Shown here: piece after piece, positions 11,705-22,158 of the stretch
Layout of the letters: each line of letters starts with the position of its first letter
Position numbering within the stretch: position 1 is the stretch's first letter
Assembly (NCBI GenBank): GCA_032622095.1
Contig: CP136068.1
Span: 183,834,796 to 183,898,795, forward strand
DNA: 64,000 bases
Source: Siphonodentalium dalli
Lineage: Eukaryota > Mollusca > Scaphopoda > Gadilida > Siphonodentaliidae
Direction: 5' to 3'
The notes under the pieces: generated by a model
What the model was told of the DNA's origin: nothing
What the model saw: only the letters and a program-made list of their open reading frames with translations
Database searches by the model: none
Made by a program: the position numbers and the translations under genes

Positions 11705-12800
11705 TAAATGATTAATTAATATACATGTATGGTTACATGAGGGTAAATTATAATATGGTCACACCCAGAGAGGGTTAATTGAAATATGGTCCGATGAGGG
11801 TACATTAAAATATGGTCACATAATGGTTAAATAAAATATGGTCCCATGAGGGTTAATTAATATATCGTCCAATCAGAGTTAATAAAAAATATGTTCCCAT
11901 GATGGTTAATTAAAATTGTACTTTGATTGTTAATTAAAATTTAGTCCCATGAGGGTTAATACAAATATGGACCCACGGGGGTTAATTGAAATATGGTCCC
12001 ATTAAGGTCAATTAAAATATGGCGAAGTGACTTAATTAAAGAATAAATATATGGTCCCATTATGAGGGTTAATTAAAATAAAAAATGGTGTCATCGGTGT
12101 TGATTAAACTAATCTACGGTCCCACTGGGATGATATAAAATATAGTCCCATGAGTGTCAATTAAAATATGGTCCAATGATGACTAATTATAATATGCCCC
12201 CTCCCCCATGAGTATCAATTAAAACATGGTAATTTCTGAACATTCTTAAATTCATATAGCATTCTGATATATCCTCGGTACACATACATAAAATGATGTT
12301 TAGAATTAGGCCGCATTGTATGTTAACCAACCAATGTTGTTAGGGATAGTGTTGGCACTTTTCTTAATAACATCTCTATTCATAGCTCCGATCTATTCAG
12401 CATACAAAGAAATGAAAAGATTTACAAACAGCACGAATGAGTAACCATACCAATTCATTTAAAATATAACATGCCGATATTTGTCGCGAATATCTAAATG
12501 GAAAGGTTCACTAAACGATATTAAATAACATGATAAACACTGATATTTATAAACAAACACATCGGATTAATGTTCGAATTAAAGTGCTTATACAATCGTT
12601 AAATCCCCGTGCAGTATAATAGCAGATAGCATTCCGATTTATGTCACGTGAAAATAAACGAAAGATGTTCAAATAACAATGCAACAAAGCAGGTTAAAGA
12701 TCAATAGAAACACATAACGCGCACGCAACGCGCTAATGGTTAACGCGCGAATTCCCGTTAGAACTAATCGCCTTGCACTTCTTGGCATCCGAATAAAAAC
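11705..12800. repeat. Segmental duplication copy B: ~30-bp array plus matching block
   Basis: The array at about 11725-12240 repeats 'atatggtcccatgagggtta' with variants. It is followed at about 12365-12800 by the block shared with 9340-9815 ('acatgccgatatttgtcg', 'agatgttcaaataacaatgc', 'gcgaattcccgtt'). The array is longer here than in copy A and the unique block has several indels, so the duplication is old. Confidence 0.75.
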
Positions 12801-12924
12801 AAGTGAAATTCCCAACTACACATTTTACAGGACTCGGCCTCCGGGTCGCAGTTCGAATTTTAAATCCGTCCGAAAAATTCCCATTTCTATAAATAAAACC
12901 CCCAGCGCCCAGCGATACCAAGAA

Positions 12925-13265
12925 TATCTACATTAGTAGATTTGCGCGCATCATCGGTCCATCGGTGAGCTTTTGACTACCATGTTCTAAGCTAGAATTC
13001 AGACGTATTCAGTCGTCCTATAGTGGCTAATTACTGGTTATACTTATAGTTAATAGCATGCGAACATTCACGATGTACAATACGAATTATGAGGTGCATA
13101 TATTCATAATTTTCGGGAATTAAATGGCACCGAAACAGCTAAGATCGATTTGTATACATGTCCGTAAACATCCTACTTTTTCGTTAGTGTATATTCGAAA
13201 TTTCGAGTTGCAAATTTCGACTCAAATTCCAATCGAACTCGAATCGAATATTGAATATTCGCAGG
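12925..13265. other. Unannotated stretch between duplication B and the next minisatellite
   Basis: No coding or repeat structure recognised. A short frame (13124-13312) runs into the minisatellite and has no domain. Confidence 0.35.
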
Positions 13266-13909
13266 ACCCTAACCCCTGGTCATTCATATGCCGGGGCGTA
13301 AACTCTACATGAATGACAGCCCTGGTCACTGATATTCCGGGGGTGTAAGCTCTACAGAAATGACAGCCCAGGTCATTCATATGCCGGTGGTGAAAACTCT
13401 ACGTGAATGACTGCCTTTGTCATTATAATTCCGGGGTGTAAAATGTACGCGAATGACAGCCCTGGTCATTCTTATGTCGGGGATGTAAACTCTACACTAA
13501 TTGCAGCCCTGGTCATTCATGTGCCGGGGGTGAATAACAGCCCTGGTCATATATGTCGGGGTGTTAACACTACGTGAATGACAGCCCTGGTCATTGATAC
13601 GCCGGGGGTGTAAACTATACGCGAATGGCCGCCCTGGTCATTCATATCCCGGGATTGTAAATTATACATGAATAACAGCCCTGGTCATATATGTCGGGGT
13701 GTAAACTCTACGTGAATGACAATCCTGGTCATTGATACGCTGAGGTGTAAATTATACACGAATGACAGCCCTGGTCATATATGTCGGGGTGTAAGCTCTA
13801 CGCGAATGACAGCCCTGGTCATTGATGCGCCGGGGGTGTTAATTATACACGAATGACAGCCGTGGTCATATATGTCGGGGTGTAAACTCTACACGAATGA
13901 CAGCTCTGG

Positions 13910-15073
13910 CAGGGAGTGGATCGAGGCAGTCATAATTGCTTTGGCTGTATTAGTTCCTTTCTGTCAGAGCGTTAACACGAGTGAGTTGTGTGGTCGCGAC
14001 TTCGGTTGCAGCTGCCCTCGTGTTAATGCCGGCGAGTGAGACGGTTTTGGATTAGGCTCAGGACGGATTATGAACTTAATCCCCGACGCCGCGTTAGCTG
14101 CAATACAAAGAAGTCGGATAGTTGACACTGTTAGTTGGAATCTTCAAGCTAACAGGGGCTATCTGGTTCTTTGCATTGAATTCCGGACAGAGGATGCTGG
14201 TATCCAGAAGTCTTCTGCCCGGGACAGGAACGCCGAGACCTGCCGTAATCTGAAGAAGGGGCCTCCAAAAAAGAAGATGCCATCAAGAAGAAGAGAGGGG
14301 CGCCGCCAGACGGGCGAAATGGAAGAAGAAGAAAGGGGTGACCGTTTATCTGCCGGTCTCCCCTCCACGTGTGGTTCAGCCGACGTCCAGTGTCACAGCC
14401 GGTAGGTCGGAGTTGTCTGAGAGACGCCCAGACGACCCGACCTGCATGGAGACAGGCGAGATTGTACCAGCTAGCAGGGACTCCGTTGATCTGCCGGAGG
14501 TCCCTGCTGTCGTCGTCGAGGCAAGCGGAGACAGGGACGTGGACACCACCCCAGATGATCCTGCCGCCAGCTTCGACGTGGAGTTTGATAGCCTTCCACC
14601 TAGGACACCGGAGTACCATTACATCCCGGTGTCCTCCATCTCCACCAACACCACGGACACAGAAAAGGGGCAGGAATCAATACCCCCTACTCCTGCTGAA
14701 GATTGGGAAACAGAACATCAAGAATGTATGAGGGAGATTTCCAGAGAACATCAAGAACGTATGAGGGAAACTGAAAGGTACATCAAAGAATCAAAACAAA
14801 GAGCTGAACGGTACAGTAGAGACCAAGAAAAAATAACTGAAGAGATCATACAACAAATGGGACAACAACGACAACAACAACATGAATCTTCACCATCTTC
14901 AGCGGAGAAGCCTAACTCCAAGAAAAAGAGAAAAAAGAAGAAATAATTGAGACAGAATTTTTTTTTTTTTTTTTTTGAATTTCTTAATAAAGCTATACAA
15001 ATGAGGGATTAAGGAAAGGGCCTCTCGGCGCTTTCGACAATCCCGGGCTAGCCCCCCAAACCACTCACTTTAG
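13910..15073 (+). mobile_element. Retroposon-like insertion carrying a coiled-coil ORF
   Basis: This 1164-bp unit interrupts the minisatellite. The flanking 20 nt (13890-13909 and 15074-15093) match with one mismatch, but because they are minisatellite units they do not prove a target-site duplication. Near the 5' end an inverted pair ('aacacgag' ... 'ctcgtgtt', 13974-14023) could form a hairpin. The 3' part has a T20-type run at 14959-14980, 'aataaa' at about 14987 and a GC-rich tail. No reverse transcriptase is present, so mobilisation would need another element. The family is not recognised. Confidence 0.6.
14070..14946 (+). CDS. Lys-tailed coiled-coil ORF in the retroposon, two overlapping frames
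   Basis: A frame with an ATG at 14070 encodes 111 residues that become strongly basic (PPKKKMPSRRREGRR). A second frame, with its first in-frame ATG at 14446, continues to a stop at 14946. It encodes an acidic, Pro/Thr-rich middle followed by a Glu/Arg/Gln-rich coiled coil (about 14700-14880, with 'EHQECMREISREHQERMRE' as a near repeat) and a lysine tail (KKKRKKKK). Upstream of that ATG the second frame is also basic and plausible as protein, so the original ORF may have used it and been broken near 14260-14338. A coiled coil with a basic tail suits an RNA-binding ORF1-like protein, but no family is recognised and the role is unknown. Confidence 0.45.
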
Positions 15074-15498
15074 TACACGAATGACAGCCCTGGTCATTGA
15101 TACGCGGGGTGTAAACTATACATGAATGACAGCCCTGATCATTTATATCCCGGGGTGTAATCTCTATGCATGAATGACAGCCATGATCATTCATATGCCG
15201 GGGTGTAGTACCGGTGTACACTATGCATGAATGACAGCCCTGGTTATTCGTATGCCGGGGGTGTAAACTCTACAGACATGACAGCCCTGGTTATTCATAT
15301 GTCGGGGGTGTAAACTATACGTGAATGACATCCCTGGTCATTAATATGCCGCGGTGTAAACTATACGTGAATGACATCCCTGGTCATTAATATGCCGCGG
15401 TGTAATCTCTACATGAATGACAGCCATGATCATTCATATGTCGGGTGTAAACTATACGTGAATGACAGCCATGGTCATTCATATGCCGGGATGTAAAC

Positions 15499-15892
15499 TA
15501 TGTTTTATGGTGCCCATATTCAGAATGAGCAATGGGTGATGCCACAGTGTCCTGGGCCCACATACAAGGTACCCCGCATTGCTCACCGGAAGCTTATATT
15601 ATGTTAATGATGAACAGTATGGTGGCTGACACCATTAACATATCCAAATTATCCGTCAAAAATAAAAATAGTCAAATAAAATTGTAGAGAACCCTGAATC
15701 TCATGAATTGCTTACACCATGGTGTACACTTACAAAACACAACATGTTTTATGGTTCCCATATTCAGAATGAGCAATGGGTGATGCCACATTCTCCTGGG
15801 CCCACAAACAAGGTACCCTGCGTTGCTCACCGGAAGCTGGTATTCTGCTAATGTTTTATGGTGCCCATATTCAGAATGAGCAATGGGTGATG
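15499..15892. repeat. Three copies of a 'gttttatggtgcccatattc' block
   Basis: Copies begin at about 15501, 15745 and 15852 and continue 'agaatgagcaatgggtgatg'. The first two go on to 'ctgggcccac' and 'ttgctcaccggaagct'. The third is cut after 'gggtgatg', where the older non-LTR element begins. That break helps place the left end of the element. Confidence 0.7.
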
Positions 15893-16827
15893 TCAAAATT
15901 GGGAGGCATAGGACCTGTCCGAAAATTCAAATTGGCCGCGTTCCCGTTGTAAATGTAGCATGTCCGTCGTCAATGGGAAGTAACAAACTTATCCGAAAAC
16001 ACCGAAGAAAACATACATATCAATGGGGTCAACTGGGTCGAAGACCTAGATGAAAATGGCGTGGATGTTGCTGTAGAAGTCATCAAGATTCCTCGTACGA
16101 ATACAACAAACGTGACACTCCACATTTACAACACAAAGTGCAAAATTATGATTCAGGGGGCAAAAAGAAACGCGGCTTGGTGGATTGCAGAGGAGCTACG
16201 AGACATCAGTCGTTTGGAGCGGATTCTGAACAGGAATTTCGTTACTTGAAATCCATGATGAGTGAAGATATTGAGGGAGAAGCAGACGACACTCCAATAA
16301 CAAGCACTCCGTGTAGACCGATCAAGTCGAGCTTTAAAATGAAAACGCCTCTACCGATACTAAAAATTCACAGAATAGGACATTTGCTCGAGAAAAGGAA
16401 ATGAAAATAAAAGACCACCGCATATCAAATTCAAAGTCAGAGGAATACTTTGAACATATTCACACATTGCAGACAGCCATCGACGAACTTAAACTGGAGA
16501 AAGTATATAGAGAACAATGGATTGTGAAACAATGGGTGAAATTGGAGGAGTCAGTGTGACAAACTCAGGAAGGACGTAACTCGCGAAGTTATGATTCTAA
16601 AAAGCAACGAGAAGTGACACATACACCATTGGCTGACAAGCCCACAACAACAATAGATATAACACCAGCTGTTGACTACATTGACACTACAAACACCTGT
16701 ACATTACATCAAACTGGTTCGGAGACACCTCACATGGCACATTCGAATGAAAATACAAATTCTAGGCTATCGGATATCAGCGGCAAAGAAGCAACACAAG
16801 AACTAAATGCACCTGATCTTAAACAGA

Positions 16828-16837
16828 GTGATAAGCT
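16828..16837. repeat. Target-site duplication of the nested element, left copy
   Basis: 'gtgataagct', identical to 20715-20724. The two copies bracket the minus-strand retrotransposon exactly. Confidence 0.85.
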
Positions 16838-19800
16838 TTTTTGTTTAAACATATTTTATTGTAATATAATATTACACAAGGGATCGGGGCACAAGTTTTA
16901 ACAACTTAAGTCCGCCCCTCTCCCATATACATTTTAACAAATACAAAGTAGATGACGAACATAACATATATACAGGGTGATGTATGGTGTGGTTGTGATT
17001 GCTGTCAGTCCTATCCTGCTTTTGAAATTTCATCTGAGGTAGTCAACATTTGTAACGTAAAGGAGGATCTCGCCTATATTTGTTAGCGGAGGGGGCCTAA
17101 TTAAAACGTTTCGTTGATGAAATGTATGAATAAACAAAATGGAAAAGAATTTCATTGCGTCGATTCGATTCTGATGATATCCCTGTGAGTAAGGAGGAAA
17201 TGTTAGATATTATAAATTGGTGGGCTGCAATCTTATTGAAGAGTTCGCATCTTTCGGTAGCATACAGGGGGCACTCAAAGAAATAATGAAAGGCATCTTC
17301 GACTTCGTATCCACATGTGCATTTAGAGGTATCAGAGATAAAATTGTTGCACATATCTGATTTTAATTCACTACAATAGTTGCGAATTCTGCAGTGTAAA
17401 ATGCTTAGTTTTCTTGGGCCATTAATAAAGAATTGGGGCGGTTTCGTGGGCGGGTCAATTAATTTCAAATTCATCTTAAATTCAGGAAGAGTACTTACAT
17501 TTGTAATAGGCTTTGGTAGTTTATTCCAGGATAACGTACTTTTAGGTAAATAAGAGTTTCTGAAATGTTCTGTATGCGAACGGTATGAATAGAATTTGTC
17601 AGGTTCGCGCATATCATATCGATTACTGGCAACTTGTCTTGATCGGGGTGGCAACATGAGGGTGAGGTAATTGGGGACTTGGTTGTTTATTATTTTAAAC
17701 ATGGTGTGCAACTCGTGGAGTTCTCGTCGAATTTCAAGCCTTGACCATCCTACTTCGTCAAACAAGCGATTTATATCTACGGAACGCGTTAATCCTGTTA
17801 CTATTCTTGCAGCATCCTTGTGTATGTCATCGAACTTTTTTAATAAGTAATCTGTTGCTGTGCCCCACACTACATCGGCATAGTCTATAATTGGTAATAT
17901 ATATGCTGTGTATATTTTTTCAAGCGACTGTCGGTCTAGGTCGTACTTCAGTCTTCTTAATTGTGAGAGACGAGATGTTGCTTTGTTTGCTATTGTATTT
18001 ATATGAGTGTTCCAGTTTAGATTCGATTGTATTTCAAGTCCAAGATGTTTGTGTGAGTTTGTAAATAATACATTTTCTTGTTCGAATTTTAAATTCGGGG
18101 TCACGTTGTTATTTGTAAGGGAAAAGGAAATTGCCCTAGTTTTCGTTGGGTTAAATTTAACTAGCCATTTATTTGCCCAGTCTGCGACTCTTTCAAGGTC
18201 ATCGTTCATGTTCTTGGTTAGGATATCGATGTCATAATGGGTAGTCATAAGGCAAGTATCGTCCGCGTACATTCTTGTGGTTGCATTAATGTGATCAGGG
18301 AGGTCGTTTATGTAAACTAAAAATAGGAAAGGGCCAATAATTGAGCCTTGAGGGACACCCGCTGGGATAACTTCAAAATTTGAGAAGGAGTTGTTCACTA
18401 AGACCCTTTGTTTGCGATTGAACAGATAATCTTTTAGCCATTCTAAGAGATTTCCAGAGACTCCATATTGTTCCAATTTATATAGTAGCCCCCTGTGCCA
18501 TACTCTCTCGAATGCCTTTGATATATCAAAAAATACTGCACTTGTATAGAGGCTGTTGTCGAGACTATGGCACAGGTTGTGATATAGTTCTATTAACTGG
18601 TATGTTGTACTATGGCCAGGGAGGAAGCCAGACTGGTGATTATATAACAAATTATTTTCCGTGAAGTATGTCATAATATGTTGTATGACCACTTTTTCGA
18701 AGATTTTGCCTAATGTCGGAAGGAGAGATATTGGACGGTAATTTGCGGAATCGGCTGGGTCGCCTTTTTTGAAGATAGGGATGACGTTTGCCTTTTTCCA
18801 GGTCATTGGAAACTTACCAAGATCCAATGATTTTTTATAAATTATTAATAGGGGGATTGCGATATTTTCGGCAGTACTATGCAACATTTTTGGGCTGATG
18901 CTATCGTGACCATACGCCTTATTTAAATTTAATGATTTTATAGCGCACACGATACTTTGATATGTGATTGGGATTTCGGATAGTATGTTATTGGATCTAC
19001 GAGGGAAATAAGGGAGATTTTTGGCATCGTCTTGTATAGTGGCATTAGAAATGAATCTTGCGTTGAGACACCTAGCTTTTTCATAATCATCGGTTGCATA
19101 TGATTTCCCTTCCATTGATACGTTGCCATTGGGGCTATACAGAGGTGGGGTATTCGTAGATTTCTTTTTGTTAAGTAGATAATTCATAATATGCCAGAAA
19201 TCGCGGGGAGTGGGGGTTTCATTTATTTTCTCCTCAAGTTTAGTTTCGAATTGCGATTTTGCATACTTTTTCATGTTGTTAACTTTATTTCTAATATCCT
19301 TGTATTTTCTCCAAGTGTGCTCTGAATTTCGTTTGAGTGCTATTGATCTGAGTCTATCGCGACGTCGTATTTCTCTCCGTATGTCGGAATTAAACCAGAA
19401 TTTGTCCTTTGTCCTTATCGTCACTGTCATTTTGGGGATTGATTGTTCCATTATTTTAATAAATCTCTCGGTAAATAAGCTTACTGCATCGTTTATGTCA
19501 TTTACTGGTTGCAGCAATTCATGCCATTTGCTCTCATTTATTAAGATATTCGCTTTTTGAAAATCTGCATTTTTATAGTTCCAGATAGTTCTTGTGAAAG
19601 AGGTCGCATGCAATTGATCAAATGAAATTGTCGCGTAAACAGCGTAATGATCAGACAATTCAAGATTTAGAACGTCAGCGTCCCGGACACTCAAGTTATT
19701 ACTCACGATTATAGGATCGAGTAGGGTGCTGGTTCTAGTGGTAACTCTAGTTGGGGTTTTTATTACGTCCTTAAGTGTATAGAAATCAATAATATTTTTG

Positions 19801-20714
19801 AGTTTGGAAGTGGGGCATAGTAGATTGGAGTTAAAATCTCCAAGTAGAATTATATTTTGGGAGACATCTAGTGCCTTAGATATGGACAAATCTAGCAGAT
19901 CCCAATAGTTCGATCGGCAATATTGATCTGATCGATACGATAAGCATAGCAAAATATGTTGTGATTTTGAGACAATGTCAAACCATAGCATTGAAGAAGT
20001 ATCGGTTTCTAAATCGTTTCTCCTTTTGAAGACCAGATGAGAGGAGACGTATACGCATAGTCCACCGCCGTAGGAATCTCGATCAAGTCGGATAGGGGGA
20101 CTGAAATTATCAATCTCTAGTCTATCGGAGGGGTAAGAGGGGTCAAGGTGAGTTTCGGTGAAACATAGGATATCGAAGTCATTTATCATATCGGCTATCT
20201 TTTCCAGTTTATGTCTTATGCTCCGTACATTATAATGGAATACTGTTAATGTGTTGCCTTCGTGTACAGTTTTATGGCTTGGGCTGGGCCCTGGGTTGCT
20301 GTGTACCGATCCGGAGCATAACAAAAGCATTGATATGACCAGAAGAATTAGAGGGAGATTTATTCTTAAACCTTGAGGTATCTTATAAATTCTATGGGTT
20401 TTCGTACTTAATGGTGAGTGGCGAGTAGAAAGCCTCCCTGAATTGAATACGCCAGTCGCGATGCGGTGCTGCAGTGGCGATATTCCCATTTAGGTTGGAA
20501 AAAGGAACAGTTTCGGCGGCACCGGAGCGAGACTGGCGTACATTGGATACAAATATTTAAATATGTCGTGTTGGAGCGGATGGGAGGATGACAGCGCAAA
20601 GTGGAAAATGTGATTGTCGGATATCAGTATCGGCCTATTGTTGATAGAAAACATGATGAAAACATGAACAAACATGAGAGAAACATGAGAATAATAACTG
20701 TACATAATAATGGT
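16838..20714 (-). mobile_element. Nested non-LTR retrotransposon (CR1/Jockey-type), apparently intact
   Basis: This 3877-bp insertion lies on the minus strand inside the older element's ORF1 and is flanked by a perfect 10-bp target-site duplication. It has 225 bp before the ORF start, one 3393-bp ORF, and a 3' region of about 260 bp that ends with an A-rich stretch ('aataaaatatgtttaaac', then 'aaaaaag') against the duplication. There is no separate ORF1, so it is either a one-ORF element or is truncated at the 5' end. The intact frame and clean duplication mark it as young compared with its host element. Confidence 0.88.
17097..20489 (-). CDS. Non-LTR retrotransposon ORF2 protein (endonuclease + reverse transcriptase)
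   Basis: 1130 codons without a break. After a basic start comes a hydrophobic segment (residues ~45-58) followed by SNPGP (~64-68), which resembles the 2A-like leader of some CR1/L2-type elements but lacks the canonical Asp and Glu before NPGP. The apurinic-type endonuclease spans ~81-290 (HYNVRS, TETH at 111-114, GDFN at 217-220, LSDHYA at 278-283). The reverse transcriptase spans ~565-830, with NYRPIS (583-588), the first catalytic Asp in FFDISKAF (D655), AGVPQGS (710-716) and YADD (741-744). A C-terminal motif with C1057, C1059, H1068 and C1073 resembles the zinc-knuckle-like end of this class. Together these functions nick the target DNA and prime reverse transcription there. All catalytic residues expected for both domains are present, so the copy could be active. 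Confidence 0.95.
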   Translation of the reverse strand: MGISPLQHRIATGVFNSGRLSTRHSPLSTKTHRIYKIPQGLRINLPLILLVISMLLLCSGSVHSNPGPSPSHKTVHEGNTLTVFHYNVRSIRHKLEKIADMINDFDILCFTETHLDPSYPSDRLEIDNFSPPIRLDRDSYGGGLCVYVSSHLVFKRRNDLETDTSSMLWFDIVSKSQHILLCLSYRSDQYCRSNYWDLLDLSISKALDVSQNIILLGDFNSNLLCPTSKLKNIIDFYTLKDVIKTPTRVTTRTSTLLDPIIVSNNLSVRDADVLNLELSDHYAVYATISFDQLHATSFTRTIWNYKNADFQKANILINESKWHELLQPVNDINDAVSLFTERFIKIMEQSIPKMTVTIRTKDKFWFNSDIRREIRRRDRLRSIALKRNSEHTWRKYKDIRNKVNNMKKYAKSQFETKLEEKINETPTPRDFWHIMNYLLNKKKSTNTPPLYSPNGNVSMEGKSYATDDYEKARCLNARFISNATIQDDAKNLPYFPRRSNNILSEIPITYQSIVCAIKSLNLNKAYGHDSISPKMLHSTAENIAIPLLIIYKKSLDLGKFPMTWKKANVIPIFKKGDPADSANYRPISLLPTLGKIFEKVVIQHIMTYFTENNLLYNHQSGFLPGHSTTYQLIELYHNLCHSLDNSLYTSAVFFDISKAFERVWHRGLLYKLEQYGVSGNLLEWLKDYLFNRKQRVLVNNSFSNFEVIPAGVPQGSIIGPFLFLVYINDLPDHINATTRMYADDTCLMTTHYDIDILTKNMNDDLERVADWANKWLVKFNPTKTRAISFSLTNNNVTPNLKFEQENVLFTNSHKHLGLEIQSNLNWNTHINTIANKATSRLSQLRRLKYDLDRQSLEKIYTAYILPIIDYADVVWGTATDYLLKKFDDIHKDAARIVTGLTRSVDINRLFDEVGWSRLEIRRELHELHTMFKIINNQVPNYLTLMLPPRSRQVASNRYDMREPDKFYSYRSHTEHFRNSYLPKSTLSWNKLPKPITNVSTLPEFKMNLKLIDPPTKPPQFFINGPRKLSILHCRIRNYCSELKSDMCNNFISDTSKCTCGYEVEDAFHYFFECPLYATERCELFNKIAAHQFIISNISSLLTGISSESNRRNEILFHFVYSYISSTKRFN

Positions 20715-20724
20715 GTGATAAGCT
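20715..20724. repeat. Target-site duplication of the nested element, right copy
   Basis: 'gtgataagct', identical to 16828-16837. Confidence 0.85.
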
Positions 20725-22158
20725 AGAACATGTTGTATATGATGTGTCAATCAAAAACCGATTCAGAATCTTTGACGAGAGTGAAGAGTTCGCGAACAAC
20801 ATGGAAGAAAGTCATCGCGATCGTAGCGCCAGTTTGTTTGACAACGAACCGTATATCAAACAGAGAGAGCCAGTACCGCCAAACAAAACTGACTACGGAC
20901 TGTTAGATGATATACCAGTATCAAAGTCTCACCTAATGATAGGAGATTCTGTTTTGGGCGTAATTAATCCTTACAAACTTGGATTCCGGTGCGAAAGCTT
21001 ATACAAAATAGTGCAACCTGGGCAACCGCCACCAGGACTAATTAGTTGGTTTATGGCTCAGCCAGACTGGAAACCGGATATCCGAAAATTAACTTTACAT
21101 GTCGGGATCAACCAATGTAATAAGGGGACAAACCTATCTGTCGGACAATTCCACAAACTTATCAGTTGTTTGGAAATTCGGTTTCCAAAAGCTGAATTAT
21201 TCATCTCCTCAGTTCTGCTACGTTATCATTCTGAGAGGATCACAAACGCGATTATAAGGTCAAACAGTGTGTCAAAAACGAGGCGTGGGATTTATAGACA
21301 ATACGGACAAATTCGTTGATTCTGAAGGATACGTTATCAAGCAGCTTTATCGAGACTGTTTTCATCTCAATTTCAAAGGGGCCAAGGTGCTGGCCAGGAA
21401 CTTAAAGTACCCAGGGGGAAATATCAAACGCGACGACGAAGAGAGACGATACCAGCCGAACCATCAATCACAACCAAGATTTATGGAAATGAGCCGTGTC
21501 GTGCAGCCCATAAGGCGCGATCAGCATGCCCCTGTTGGAATTAAATGAGCGGAGAAGCTAGTAACGGACTCCACTGATGATAAACTGTTTCATACCCGAA
21601 ATATGGGCCACATTTCACAAACAGAGCGAAACCGATTTATGGACAGAACAAACACTATGGAGCCATTATTATATAATGAAGTTAATGTGAAACAGATGCC
21701 CGCTGCTCCGGTCAGATCGGAATTGAACAATTACGAACAATTCAAAATGGATACTACCAAAACGATTCACCAGATGTTTGACAGGTATGTTTGGAAAACG
21801 CAATGGACGAATGGAATCCCAGGGAAATTTATTTCTTAGTGTGTATTATTGAGTATAACTCATTATCATATTGAGTGTGACATATACGATTGTGAGAGTA
21901 TATTCTATAAATTGGGAACAGAAATTTACAAACCACATAGCTCTTCACAAACAAATAAGCATTCCGTAGCTTAAAATAGTTAGGAACACATTTAACTAAT
22001 TATATATAACAGCAATACATATATAAATTCAGGAATGTTGTTTATATCAAATTATATCGGCACCAGCGATCAGTGGGTATTCATGGTAAATCAATTCACC
22101 TAAAAATGTGGCAAAAACTCTTTAAAAAGCTTTTCCACATCCCTCAAATATTTATTAC

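Larger units (their letters stand above)
13270..15497. repeat. ~47-bp minisatellite, split in two by an insertion
   Basis: The unit is roughly 'gaatgacagccctggtcatt', 'catatgccgggg' and 'tgtaaactctacac'. About 14 copies lie at 13270-13909 and about 9 at 15074-15497. The phase of the unit is kept across the 1164-bp insertion, with the same 20-nt unit segment on both sides. This shows that the array is older than the insertion. Confidence 0.9.
16040..21548 (+). pseudogene. Decayed ORF1 with SGNH/GDSL esterase-like domain, split by insertion
   Basis: Pieces of ORF1 lie at about 16040-16249, 16138-16404 and 16614-16837 in three frames. They resume after the nested element at 20725-21319 and then 21267-21548. 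Removing the insertion and one copy of its target duplication makes the frame that ends at 16837 continue without a break from 20725. The esterase signatures are 'IGDSV' (block I, about 20940), 'HVGINQC' (about 21100; GxND block with Ile for the usual Asn-side variation) and 'DCFHLN' (block V Asp/His, about 21355). Block V lies one frame away from the rest, so a shift has occurred near 21270-21319. In living elements this protein binds the element RNA; the esterase role is unclear. Confidence 0.7.
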
